NCBI GenBank assembly: GCA_015698045.1
Contig: BLAL01000054.1
Coordinates: forward strand, 1,064,501 to 1,128,500
Length of the DNA: 64,000 bases
DNA from: Rhizophagus clarus
Lineage: Eukaryota; Glomeromycota; Glomeromycetes; Glomerales; Glomeraceae
Direction of reading: 5' to 3'
Below the pieces are notes generated by a model. That model did not search any database. It worked only from the letters and a program-made list of their open reading frames with translations, and had not been told where the DNA came from. The translations under genes were made by a program, and so were the position numbers. The stretch's first letter is position 1. Every line of letters begins with the position of its first letter. Positions 40,240 to 51,419 of the stretch are shown piece after piece.

Positions 40240-41760
40240 TAAAGTAAGTAATTAATAGTTAGTGTTGGCGAATAGAGTATTTGCTGACGAAGAATTTGCT
40301 GACGAAGGATAAAAGGCGACAAAGTATTGACTGATGATGAAATAATAAGATAGTGTATAGACAAGTAACGATACTCAGTCCCATACATATCTTAGGAGGC
40401 TAGCCTATCGTGAATAACTCACTACAGAAGAATATGTATTTTATTTGCGCATATACCTATAACACAAGGTATATAGATGGACCTGCCAGTGAAGGCACGT
40501 ATGTTCAGGAAAGGTGAAGGAAGGGAATAAGATATAAATGATATTAATTACTTACCCTATTTTAGAGTAAAACAACGTGAGATATGAAAACGTTACGAAA
40601 AGAAGGACAGTAGAAGGACAGTAGAAGAAGATAGTAAAGAAAACCTAAAAAGAAGAAAGGGAAAGAATAGGGTTGGCAAGCGTTAGCAGAAGAATGGAAA
40701 TACCGAGTATTTCAAATATGAAACAGTGAAATAACATAAAAGCGGCTGGGATCGCCCGACTGCTAACGCGCGATACGTATATTGCTTACAATCTGTCGAG
40801 GTGTGACGGCCTACCCCTTACATTAAAACCATTCAGCGCGAAGCATTGAATAGCGCACTTGCCTTATAGAGCCCTAATGATATCAACACAAAGAAATTAA
40901 AATTATAAAATCTGGCAAAATTTGAAAGAAGTTTGCGGAGGTTGATGACGAGGATCATAAGAAATGGAACGTTTTAAAGAAAGAAAGGCTCGCTTTAGAT
41001 TAACCAGTTCACGACATTCTCTTTTATTGGGACGAAGACAGTTGAGTGATACGTTTAACACGACCTATAATAACAAAGAAAGGAAAATAAAAGGGTCATC
41101 CAGGAGTACTAGATGAGCAAGTATAAACGTCACAATATTCAACAACCGCGTACAAGTGTTTCGCAGGATCCTTTCAGGACTGGATGATAATAACCATCCT
41201 GAGCGTAAGACATTTATCTTTACAACGCGTCCGCAGTCACCCTTTAGAAATCAACTCAAGCAGCTATGACCAAATATGAACCACACTCACCTTTAGCAAT
41301 ATCCAAATAAACGTTGGCTTCTTTAACTTTTGTCTGAAACGGAGGGTAGATTTACGGCGAGAAGTAAAGGAACGTCTACAAGCCATGATTATTGAAGTCT
41401 GTAAAAAATATATAAATAAATAAAGGACGTAAAAGTTAGGAGGTGACATCTGGTTCGCATTCCATGTGACCCCAAGCCAACTATTCCTTGAACCCCACAG
41501 ACTCCTAACTATCTTGTAAGCAGTATCATTAAAACTATGAAGCAATACTGGTATATCGTGTATATTAGATTATTGGAATATTTAAGACAGTTTATCTTTA
41601 GTTAGACCGTAATCTTTATAATACGTGCAGTGACCAGCGTAAACTCAGGGAGCGCGTGCTTACCTTTAACAAAGATATACAAGAAGGATATGAAAGCAAT
41701 AGAGAGCGGAAAAAGAGTAAGAGAGTTATGGAAAAAATAGAAATAATATTTGAAGAAAAA
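40240..41760. other. Higher-GC non-coding island
   Basis: Noticeably less AT-rich than its surroundings, with mixed sequence such as 'gatcgcccgactgctaacgc' and 'gaggtgtgacggcctacccc'. No open frame with recognisable protein, no tRNA cloverleaf that I can fold, and no terminal repeats found. It might be a solo LTR or other inserted non-coding element. The short minus-strand frame at 41264-41545 has no support. Confidence 0.35.
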
Positions 41761-42203
41761 TATTTGTTAAAAGAGAGAAAAGAAGTTATTTTATATTTTT
41801 AAGATAAAACGCGACAAAAATTCGGGATATTTCATGATAATCTTAAGGAAAATAACTTAATTGGTGATCAACAATGTGTTTGAAAACTAAATTGATATTA
41901 GTATAACATGACTAGTACAGTACATGACGGTTCCAAACTGGAATAAATATATCAAGTTGACTGTAATGTTGAATTTCAAACTGTAATTTAAATGATTTAT
42001 AAAAAATTTCTTTTGAAGAACATTATCGATTTCTGTAAATTTCTTTTTCCATTCAAAAAGCCATCGAAAAGTTTATTTATATGAATTATAAAATATCATA
42101 TCAAATGAAAATATCAAACCATTTAAAAACTTACTTATATAATAAAGCAATAAATAGTTTATTTATATTCATATTATATATATATTTTTTTATAATTGAT
42201 TAA

Positions 42204-42350
42204 TTATAATACTAGCTCAAAAATATTTGCCCTGGCCAATTTTAAAATATATTTGTTAGCACAAATATGTCCAGCTTCTAATGCCTCGCTAGAAAGCTGT
42301 TGATGTTCATCAGAAAGCAAATGGATACAAAGAGGAAATTCATCTACATT
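42204..42350 (-). pseudogene. Captured fragment of ribosomal protein uL16 (RPL10)
   Basis: Minus-strand reading from 42350 gives 'VDEFPLCIHLLSDEHQQLSS' then EALEAGHICANKYILKLARA before an unrelated end and stop. This matches the highly conserved VDEFPLC..H..SDE..QLSSEALEA.RICANKY segment of eukaryotic RPL10/uL16. Upstream is a T-rich tract ending TGTAG, like a splice acceptor. Only about 45 codons remain, with changes at normally invariant positions, so it is a non-functional exon piece. It lies 110 bp downstream of the Myb/MADF-like gene on the same strand and inside CACTA copy 1. Confidence 0.8.
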
Positions 42351-42371
42351 TGAAAAAAAAAAATTTGTAAT

Positions 42372-42466
42372 AAAATTTTGAATAATTGAATTTATATACA
42401 CACATTGTTGTTATCAATTAAAATTTTGAATAATTGAATTTATATACACACATTGTTGTTATCAAT
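42372..42466 (+). repeat. Direct duplication of about 47 bp
   Basis: The segment 'aaaattttgaataattgaat' through 'cattgttgttatcaat' is present twice in a row (about 42372-42418 and 42419-42466), between the uL16 fragment and the Myb/MADF-like gene. Confidence 0.85.
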
Positions 42467-43127
42467 CTATGTTGATAATGTTGGGTGGTGAAGAAGAAGG
42501 TGGTAGTGAAGAAGGAGGTGGTGGTGAAGAAGGAGGTGGTGGTGGTGGTGGCGAAGTTAGATTGATAATATTAGGTGGTGAATAAGGAGGAGGTGGTGGT
42601 GGCGGCGATGAGAGAGGAGAATAATTTAAGGGAGTTGTCACCTGGGACGTCGCTCTCGACCTTTCGTTAATATCGTGAATTATATCATAATTCGTTCCTA
42701 ATAATAAAGAACAATTAATTAATAAAATTTAAATATAAAAATATTTAATATTTATATTTGTGATATTTACTTGGTTTTTCCCAGAAATGTTCTTTAAATT
42801 CTTCGAAAAACATTTCTCCTAACATCGTTTTCTTACCCTTGGGATCGCCATCTACATATTTTTTCATTTTCTGATAAAATCATGTCATGTTTAGTATTTA
42901 TATTAGTGATACGAAATATTTTATTTATATACCTTATAAGCACGCACTAATCCGTAGAATTTTTCTTTACACTTTTTTCCTGAATAATCTGTTCCAAATT
43001 TAATATTTATTTCACTCGCAAGAGTTTTCCAGTAATTGTATCTCATGTTATTATTTAATTGATGATAATTTTCATTTTCACTTTTTCTTTTTTCAATTAA
43101 GTAATTTAACTGATCTTTGGACCACAT
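42462..43127 (-). CDS. Myb/SANT (MADF-like) DNA-binding protein, proline-rich
   Basis: Three exons: 43127-42933, 42870-42771 and 42697-42462, joined in phase by GT-AG introns of 62 and 73 nt, giving 176 residues. ATG 43127 starts 'MWSKDQLNYLIEKRKSENEN'; an upstream in-frame ATG at 43160 is possible. Residues 1-65 contain the trihelix/MADF pattern W..DQ...LI..R...N..., YW..LA.EIN, Y.GK.CKEKF..LVR.Y. Then follow 'GDPKGKKTMLGEMFFEEFKEHFWEKP', a Ser/Arg patch and a Pro/Ser-rich tail with repeated PPPPPP and 'SPPNIINL/I'. Such small DNA-binding proteins accompany CACTA transposases and may bind the CATATCGG repeats (inference). Confidence 0.75.
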
Positions 43128-43145
43128 TGTAGAAAAGATAAAAAA

Positions 43146-43562
43146 CTCGTAAAAAAACAATTGTTAGGTTGATAAAATTTGTTATCCTTTTAGAATAGAA
43201 AAGATAAAAAATCTCGTAAAAAACAATTGTTAGGTTGATAAAATTTGTTATCCTTTTATAAGAATTTGATCGAATTTATTACTGGTCTATATCATTTCTT
43301 CGTTGTATTCATTAATTTGTCCTATTCTTTTGCGATTTAATCATATGAATCATTAAAGTCTAATAAATTACTACGCCTACAACCTTACTATATTCGTTAT
43401 AATAAACAAAAGGATGGAATGACATAATACTTTGGAGACATTATTCGTTTTGCGATTTAATCATATGAATCATTAGTCTTAAAATAAATTACTACGCCTA
43501 CAACCTTACTTTATTCGTTATAATAAACAAAAGGATGGAATGACATAATACTTTGGAGACAA
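43146..43562 (+). repeat. Two consecutive tandem duplications upstream of the Myb/MADF-like gene
   Basis: First pair: 'aacaattgttaggttgataa' through 'tgttatcctttta' at about 43157-43197 and 43224-43262. Second pair of about 120 bp: 'ttttgcgatttaatcatatg' through 'ataatactttggagaca' at about 43327-43442 and 43448-43561. They lie within about 430 bp of the ATG, where a promoter is expected. Confidence 0.85.
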
Positions 43563-44113
43563 TGTTACATCAAAAATTCCCTATTAATTGTAACACGATT
43601 TAATATAATGAAATAACTAGACATATCGCGGGCTTGTCGCGGTTGTATCGCGGTAAACTATTAATAAAAAAATGAGTTATATCGTGGGTGTGTCGCGGGT
43701 GGGTCAGTTGAAGGCTTATATTCGAAGATTTTAATGTGAAAACTTATTACAAATAATACAATATTACAATATCAATTATTCTGAGTTACGACAACTTTAA
43801 ATAAATAAAATTTATTCGTTTTCATATACATTGATGAATTCGTTCAACAAGTCCTCTACATCTTAGTCGAAATTTCCTCTCTCTTCCTCACTTTCATCAT
43901 TATTAATATTATTTTTCGTAATCGTCATTTTCAGAATCGTCATCCATTATATAAAAAGGTTTCAGTTTTCGCCATTAGATTTCGTCACAATTTTCCTATC
44001 AAATGATCAAATTGTACTATGTTTCACCACATTTTATCGTCCTAATCACATTTTATTAAAAACAAGTTTGAAATTTTTTACACCGTTACGTAATTTGCAT
44101 GGCTGCATTTTAT
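43563..44113. other. Spacer with decayed acidic coding fragment
   Basis: On the minus strand around 43950-43820, short acidic frames read 'MDDDSENDDYEK', then 'NINNDESEEERGNFD' and 'DVEDLLNEFINVYENE', broken by stops. This is a probable remnant of a transposase tail. Near 43622-43705, 'cgcgggcttgtcgcggttgt' style phrases repeat. No intact gene. Confidence 0.35.
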
Positions 44114-47100
44114 TTATAAATTAAATTTTCTATTTAAAGGTATTATTGATAGGTAATTTTGTTTTCCAATTGTAACATATTTAAATTTTGTAGCTCTACA
44201 TAATATTCTATGAACCGGTAGCAATGAATCACAGCCTTCCTCATAGTATTCAGTTCTCCACAATTCCGTATTTGATATGTCTGGTCTCATAAAGTTATGT
44301 TTAAATCGAATATCAGAGGAAGGTGCACATTTATACCATTTCACGTATGCTAGAAGATGTGTTTTGGGTCCTTCAGGAAATCTAAGCGTATGCTCAAAGT
44401 AATATTGTACTTCACCCGGGTATGCATCAATTGATTCATCATTAGCTGCTTTCCATTTTGCAAATATGGTCGCATTTCTTTCTTGTAGACTTGATATCAT
44501 AGACCCAAATATTTCAGCGCCAATTTGCAATCTTGCGTGCTGATTAACTACCAGGTCCATAAATCCTAATATTTCTCCTTGTTCTTTTTCATATAATATA
44601 GAATACCATTCACATAGAAAATTGCGCAATTCTAAAGGCATAATAACTTTGAAATATGAAGGCTTAAGCATTTGACCTGGTAATGTCTCAGTACCATATA
44701 TCTTGGAAAACGTAGATATATTGTGTCTCATAGATAGAAAATGCTGCAATTCTTCCCTTTCTTCTGTGAGGGCCAAACTACCTACAGTCTTTCTTGCCAT
44801 AAGAAGGCAAAGAGATTTATCAAGAAGACCAGATGTCCATTTGCACGTTAAGTGATAATCTACAAGAGTATTCTTGAGGACGATTTTCATAAGTTCAGGC
44901 TCTATTTGTCGATTACTGTTAGGATACGATCCTAAATAATAAGAAATATACATTTATTAAAAAATTTAAGAGATATCGATGTAAAGTCAGGACTTTACCT
45001 ATATATCCATTAAGTCTCTCAAATGGAAAAAGCCAATAACTATATATAGGACCATAATCACGACAACAATCAGGAATGTGAAGCGCCAAATGTATGTTAC
45101 TTGTTATGAATTCTGGCCCATATGTGTTTTCTATGAGGTGAGCCATGTCTTTTAACCTTTCTTGTGCTTCTTTTAAATCATCTTCGGTAATGAATCTTGC
45201 TGCCAAAAGATTACATGCCCGAACAAAATGGCCTAAAATCTTTCTATCGCTATTGTCTAGCATATCCCATAGAATATTAGTCGAATAGATCATGATGAAA
45301 GTTTTCCATTGATCAGCAGTCAAATTAGAAAAGCCATCGTTTCCAATAGCAATTTTTGGAGGAATGCGACCGATGTCAGAAGGTAATTCAACGTGATCCA
45401 TTCTTTGTTGTGCTACCCGAAGTTGTTCCATACTTAATTTTCCCTGATTCACAAAAATTGATTTGATTATCCATTTTGCTACACCAAAGAAAAGGCAATG
45501 CATTGGATCCACTGCAGCAAAACGTATAGGATCCATATACGGAAGACGAAGCAATTCAGACCAGCGCACACCATGCTTTTTGAAATGATTATCTCTAGAA
45601 TTCTTCGAATTACATTGCAACCATTCATGAGCATATTTCTTATGTGATTCTGCGGTACTTATCTCATAGTTGTGATCCCCTCCATAGTGAGTTTTATTAT
45701 ATTCTCCACTATAAATACTACGTTTCTCACATCTATGGCATTTCATTACTGCAGATCCATGACCAAACAACTTTCGTGTAGCTGGTATATCAGATGATCC
45801 AACAATCAATGCAACCTTTATATTTAAACCACCAGGACACTGGTATGTCTTTGGTACTTTCCAACCCTTCCAAAGTTTTAAAAATTCGTCTACAATAGGG
45901 GCCAAATAATGATTGATACGTTCTAATCCTACCTCTTTTGGTCCTGGTAAAAAACCCAAATATATAATGTTTTCAGGCTTATTTCTTTCCGATCTTGGAA
46001 GGTTGCATATAGATGCATATATTGCACCAGTACTGTGTTGTGTGTAGGTAAATGGCTGGAACCAGTCAAGATTAAAGAGAAGACCTAGATGGCTTGTGGC
46101 AGTTTCTGGCGTAAAAAAGGTACTGCCATCAAATGGAAATGTTTTCCATACTTTTCCATCATAAATATCTGAATAGATATCTCCTTTTCTTTGAAATCCT
46201 GATGGTTTCAACATATTTTCAAAACCAGGTCGTTGATATAACATACTCAATTGCTGACAAATGCTTGGTTTAGGATAAAGACTACGTGGCACAGCAATTG
46301 TTTCTCCTTTACGTTTTTTAAGAACAGTAAGCGGATTGTTGCATTGGTTACGACGACTTGGTGTTGGATTATCTGGAAATTCTTCATGTAGGCAATTCTT
46401 AATGGTGACTTTTCCTTCTTTCTTATATGTGACAATATCTTCAACATTATGCATTTTATGACAATTATTGCATACAGCTAACTGCATTTTTGGTTGCAAA
46501 ATATTCAAATATCCTTTTGCCTTAAATAAGGAGTTAGGAAATTTTTTGAATTGTGAATTATTTAAACGAGTAAGTACAATATGTAAGAATTTTATTAACG
46601 CTTCAATTGCCGTGTCAGTAAGGCGAAATCTTTGTTGGAATTTAAATAGCCATAGAATTATTTCAGTTTCCAACGAATCATTTAAGTTTTCCATCACAAA
46701 CACTTCATCGCTATCAAATTTGGGAGATGTGAAAATATTTTCACCTTCATTTTCTTCTTCCTGATCTGTATTATCATCCGTCTCTTCTTCATTTTCATAA
46801 TTATCATCATCATTTTTATCAAGTTTAGATGCAGGAACACGAAAGTTTGATGAAAATGTGTTTATATTTTCTTCTTCATTTAATTGAAAAGAATCAGGGA
46901 ATGAATCAGGAAAAGAATCAGGCGGTATACCTTCTTCATTATCTGAATTATTTAATTGGAAAGAATCAGGGTCATCTATTTTCCGCTTTTTTGAATTTGT
47001 TCTGGTGAGATTTTGTTCACTTGTCATAATGGCATTTTCTTGATCTTTTCTATTATGGTTTAACTTCCATAGGCGTTTGTCTTTTGCATGTTTCTTTAGA

Positions 47101-47252
47101 GTACGAGGGTCAACTTCTTCACCATTACAAAGAATACAATTACATGCATACAAATACTTCTTTTTGGGCTTTAATAAATCAGCAACAGAGGTTTCATTTT
47201 TACAATTTTTATTATGTTTTATTAAATCGGCTACTGAAGTTTTATTACTCAT
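44114..47252 (-). CDS. CACTA (TNPD/Tnp2-type) transposase, copy 1
   Basis: Two exons: 47252-44999 and 44931-44114, with a 67-nt GT-AG intron; joined in phase they give 1023 residues. The N-terminus has two short repeats 'SVADLIKHNK' / 'SVADLLKPKK', a Cys segment CNCILCN, an acidic low-complexity region with 'DSFPDSFPDSF', and then the Transposase_21-type core: 'RYYQRPGF'-like 'LYQRPGFENML', 'GDIYSDIYDGKVWK', 'GLLFNLDWFQPF', 'LPGPKEVGLERINHYLAPI', a CHRCEKRS metal site, 'VDPMHCLFFGVAKW', and 'YGPIYSYWLFPFERLNGYIG', the hallmark region near the exon junction. It should cut and integrate elements with CACTGGTC ends. Transcribed divergently from the accessory gene. Reading frame intact. Confidence 0.92.
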
Positions 47253-47570
47253 TTTGCTAAAATATATTTACTAAAATATATGAAAAAGTTTAGAATATTT
47301 AGACAGCTATTCAAATGAAGTATAATTCTTTCAGGATCAGATTCGCGTTGAATTCTTTTAAATCGGATTGCGTAATCAGGATCAGGTTCGCGTTTGATCA
47401 GATTCGCGTGAGGAAACCTTCGGAATCAGATTCGCGTAAGGGAATCCTCGGAATTTTCCAGGATCAGGTTCGCGTAGTTGCACCTGAAATCTATATAAAT
47501 ATGCAACCTTTTCGCGTTCTGAAAACTCTTCTTCTCATTCAAAGTTTTGCACTCAACTGAAATATAAGTA

Positions 47571-48766
47571 ATGATGGACAGGGACAGTGATCAGGAATCT
47601 GTAAGCTCTTCCTCTTCCTCTTCCTCTTCCGCTTCCGCTTCCTCTTCCTCTTCCTCATCATCATCGTCAGCTGCTTCGTATAAAACGATTAAAGCAAGTA
47701 TTATTTATTATTTATTTATCATTTATGGTTTTTTTTTCATTCTATTTACGTTTATCTATTATTCTATAGAAAGAAGTCTATATATGGGTAGACTCGGAAT
47801 TAAGAGATACTTATAAAATAGACGAGGAACGGACTTGGGTAGAGCAAAAGGAAAACATAGTAACAAAACTATTGCCGCCTTTGTACAAGCTCATGAATAA
47901 AAAATATAATATTACAAACGGCAAGTTACTAAAAATTTTGTACGGACGATGGCGTTCTCGGCATCGTGTGAATAACATTAAAAATCAAGGAGAAGAAAGA
48001 ATAAAACAAGATAAGAGAAGGGCAAAAAAGAATTCGAGGATGCAAGACGTAAGTAAATATTCAATTAATGTGAAATGAAAAGTTAGTAGTTAACTATCAA
48101 TTACATTACTAGAAAAAAAAAAGAAGAACAAAAGCAACAAACTATTTGATAGAAGGTAAAGATAAGTATATTGTCAGGTATCCAGAAGGAGACCTTGTAA
48201 AAATTCTTAAAGATTCGGGTTACCACTCGGAAGAGTGGGAAGAAACAGATCCTGAGGAAGATTGGACTGTTATCCGACCTGCAGTAGTTGAAGATGGTGA
48301 AGTTATTGAGGAAGCCGTTAAAGAAAAGTCAACATCAGTATACATTTATGATAAATGGTGGCGTTCTTCTGCAGTATGTATATTTATTATTTTATTAGTT
48401 TATTTATCAAAAACACTAATAGTAATTTATTTATTTAAGCTTTTACGATTATTACACGACCGAATTGATCCGACGGTCGAATTATTAAGGAAAAAACCAC
48501 CAACTTTAAACCCTAAAAAAGCTGACAACATGTCTGCATCTAGCGTACCACCTATGGGTGCACCAAACTGGTGTTTAAATCAAGAGTCGCTCAAACAGTT
48601 TAACCGTTCAAGTGTTGATATTCCGATATACGATTATGATACCGATGATAACCACGATAAAGACAAAGAAGAAATCCCAAATAGAACTAATTCAAATAGT
48701 AGAAAGAAGAGAAAAACTAAAAAAAACCCAAAACAAAAGAGAACCAAAAAACATAAATCAAAATAA
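47571..48766 (+). CDS. Accessory gene of the CACTA element (Ser-rich, basic), copy 1
   Basis: Four exons that join in phase: 47571-47693, 47770-48048, 48113-48373, 48440-48766, giving 329 residues. Intron 1 needs a GC-AG pair (AAA|GCAAGT); introns 2 and 3 are GT-AG (64 and 66 nt; intron 3 has no stop and keeps frame). The protein begins with a polySer/Ala run, continues 'YIWVDSELRDTYKIDEERTW', a basic region (GRWRSRHRVNN..KRRAKKNSR), 'YLIEGKDKYIVRYPEGDLVK', an acidic WEETDPEEDW segment, a mid region with 'LLHDRIDPTVELLRKKP' and a strongly basic C-terminal tail likely acting as nuclear signal. No family assigned. It starts 318 bp from the transposase ATG in divergent orientation, as TNPA-like partners might. 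Present again in copy 2. Confidence 0.7.
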
Positions 48767-49189
48767 TTCAATAATTTTTTTTTCTAATTCAAATAGAAGA
48801 AAAGAAGAGAAAAACTAAAAAAAAAACAAAATAAAAGAGAATCAAAAAGCATAAATCAAAATAATTCAATAATTTTCTTTTTACTCATTAAATCTAGTCT
48901 TAAATAGATTTATGTTATTTGATTATATAATAAATTGAATCAATCATCCGTATGCAGTTTAATTAAAAGTTAATCAAAAATTTAATAAGCTAGGTTCAAA
49001 ATTGATTTGTGTTTACGTTTATTTTTAAAAAAACTTTAATTGAAACAAATTTAATCTAATCCGTTCTGCATGCGAGACAATGTATTTCTATTTTATTTGT
49101 TACATATCAGATATATTAGAGGATTAATTTATAATTTGAAAATACGTAATGACTAATAACAAACATGTGATCTGATTATTATCATTTAA

Positions 49190-49404
49190 AAAATCGTACA
49201 AATATCGGGTAACCGATATATATTAGCCAACATATCGGGGACTAAAAGTTTAAATATCGGGGTCTTTGATAATTATAATTTTAGACATATTTTGAGATGT
49301 GACAAATTGGGTGTCCGATATGTATAAAAACCCGATATGTATCTGATTAGTCACTGATATATAGACGTCCGATATGTACCCGATAGTATTGATTTTGACC
49401 AGTG
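49190..49404. repeat. Right subterminal CATATCGG/CCGATATGT repeats of CACTA copy 1
   Basis: About nine copies of (A)TATCGG or CCGATATGT in both orientations between 49203 and 49385, then 'CCGATAGTATTGATTTTGAC' leading to the CAGTG end. Confidence 0.8.
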
Positions 49405-50000
49405 GGAGTTTAAATGTCACCCGGTGATCATACAAAGATGATCAAAAGCTCATTAGATTCGTCTCATTGAGATGCATTGAATGGTGGTATTTATATATTT
49501 CTAGCATTAATAGATAGTTAATTATGATCAATTCTCTCTAAATTAAAAAATGGTGATAACTTTTTATCTATTGATGCTAGAGATATAAAATACTGCCATT
49601 TAATGTGTCTCATTATGATAAATATAATGAGCTTTTTTTGTTTTTATATTACCACCAGACAAGTAAACGCCTTGATGTTTCTACATGTCAATATTAAAAA
49701 AATTGTTAAAAAAATATAATTTTAAAATAAACTTTAAATGGAGTTTAAATGTCACCCAGTGATCATATAAAGATAATCAAAGGCTCATTAGATTCGTCTC
49801 ATTGAGATGCATCGAATGGTAGTATTTATATATCTTTAACATATATAGGCAATAAGTTATGATAAATATTCTCTAAATGATAAAGTGCAAATAACTTTTT
49901 ACCTACTAATGTTAGTATTATAAAAAATACTGTCATTTAATGCATTTCATTTTGATAAATATAATGAGCTTTTTTTATCTTTATTTAATATACTGTATTC
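49405..50000 (+). repeat. Two about 335-bp units left of the Tc1/mariner gene
   Basis: Units starting near 49405 and 49739 share 'ggagtttaaatgtcaccc(a/g)', 'gtgatcata', 'ctcattagattcgtctcatt', 'gagatgcat(t/c)gaatgg', 'ttaatgc/ttt-type' middle and 'gataaatataatgagctttt'. Each unit is itself quasi-palindromic: 'ctcattagattcgtctcatt' near its start and 'gtctcattatgataaatata' near its end mirror each other. They run opposite to the units at 51420-52845. The first unit is cut by the CACTA end. Confidence 0.8.
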
Positions 50001-50160
50001 TAAATATTCAAAGCCAAATGCATAAAGCCAAATATGCTAAGCAAATATACTAAGCCAAATAACTAAGCCTTATGTGTTAACCCAATATGCTAAGCCAAAT
50101 ACTAAGCAAATATGATGCAAAGCAAGTCAAGTATATTAAGCCAAAAATTAAAAAAATATA
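49985..50160 (+). repeat. Short 'aagccaaatatgct' repeats
   Basis: Irregular tandem copies of AAGCCAAATA/TGCTAAGC between the left units and the Tc1 gene. Non-coding. Confidence 0.6.
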
Positions 50161-50323
50161 TAAACATTAAAATTTTTACCAATTTGTATTTATGATAATA
50201 TTTATTTTTTATAAATATTTTTTTTTAAAAAAATTTCTTTACTATTAAAAAAGTCTTTAAAATTATATAGTTTCTTCTTTTCCTTAATATTATAAATTAT
50301 AAAAAAAATAATAAATTATTTAA

Positions 50324-51358
50324 ATGGCTGCTACCCAACGTACAGAACTTACAGAATTCCAGCGTGGTGAAATAATAGGTGCTTGGAAATGTGATTTTAG
50401 CATAAGAAAAATAAGTGAAATATTAAAACATTCAAAAAGTACAGTTCATGAAGTTATTGCTGCATATAAAGAAGGATTTGAAACACTACCTTCACGAAGT
50501 GGTAGACCACCTATTATAACAGAAAGAGATGGCCGCCATTTAATGCAAACTCTTAATAAAAACCGAAAAACTACTATTGATGAATTGTATGAAAACTTTA
50601 CTACTTCTACTTCAATAGAGGCAAGCCCAATTACTATCAAACGATATCTCCATAAAAATAATATTTATGGACGAGTTGGAGCAAAAAAACCCTTTGTAAA
50701 TGCAGCTAATAAAATGAAAAGATTAAAATGGGCTAAACAAAAAGTAAAGTGGATAAATGAATGGGAAAACATTATTTGGAGTGATGAATCTAAATTTGAA
50801 GTATTTGGTGGTGATGGAAAAAGATATGTTTGGAGAACTCCTCAGGAAAAATATAATCCAAAATGTCTTATTCCTACATTTAAATCAGGTCAAGAAAGTG
50901 TAATGATTTGGGGTTATTTTGTAAAAAATAAATTAGGTCCATTAGTTAAATTAGAAGATAAAATAACAGCAAATGTCTATGTAAAAGAAATACTTGAAAA
51001 ACATTTATTGCCCTTTATAAATAATTTAGAAGATAAAGAAAATTATATTTTTCAAGAAGATAATGCTTCTATTCATATAGCAAATATAGCAAAAAAGTGG
51101 AAAGAAGATAATAATATTGCAAGCTTACCATGGCCTGCACAAAGTCCAGATTTGAATCCTATAGAAAATCTATAGGATGAATTGGAAAGAAAAGTCAGAA
51201 ATCATAGACCATTACCAAAAAATCAAGATGATTTATGGAAGATTTTTCAAGAAGAATGGTTAAATCTTGATGAAAAAATATATAAAAATCTTGTAGATAG
51301 TATACCACGCCGTGTTGCTGCAGTTATTGAAAATAAAGGTGATCCTACAAAATATTAA
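50324..51358 (+). pseudogene. Tc1/mariner transposase with a single nonsense codon
   Basis: ATG 50324 to TAA 51356-51358, 344 codons with one TAG at 51173-51175. N-terminal helix-turn-helix (RGEIIGAWKCDFSIRKISEI), a GRPP linker 'SRSGRPPIITERD', a second HTH, and DDE catalytic residues: Asp in 'IIWSDESKFE', Asp in 'FQEDNASIH', and 'PDLNPIENL*DELERK'. The stop falls exactly at the Trp of the conserved PIENLWD.L motif (TGG to TAG), just before the last catalytic acidic residue. Everything else is intact, so the inactivation is recent. It sits between arms of inverted roughly 335-bp units. Immediate TA-flanked TIRs were not pinned down. Confidence 0.9.
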
Positions 51359-51419
51359 TAATAAAATAATAAATATTTTTTTTTTTATAATTAAAATGTA
51401 TTTTTTGTCAAAAACTTTA

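Larger units (their letters stand above)
37935..49404. mobile_element. CACTA (EnSpm/CMC) transposon, copy 1
   Basis: The left end CACTGGTCAAAATCGATGC (37935) and right end ...ATTGATTTTGACCAGTG (49404) are inverted, and both sides carry arrays of CATATCGG-type subterminal repeats. It encodes a TNPD-type transposase (44114-47252), a divergent accessory gene (47571-48766) and a Myb/MADF-like gene (42462-43127). The flanking triplets differ (AAT on the left, GGA on the right), so the two ends may not come from one insertion. A nearly identical inverted copy of the right half starts at 58922. Confidence 0.75.

Noticed and set aside
40740..40830. Possible tRNA or LTR start (gatcgcccgactgctaacgc, tgtgacggcctacccc)
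   Set aside because: No cloverleaf or B-box arrangement could be fitted, and no paired terminal repeat was found.
41264..41545. 93-aa minus-strand frame in the GC-richer island
   Set aside because: No homology pattern, no neighbouring exons, composition like non-coding sequence.
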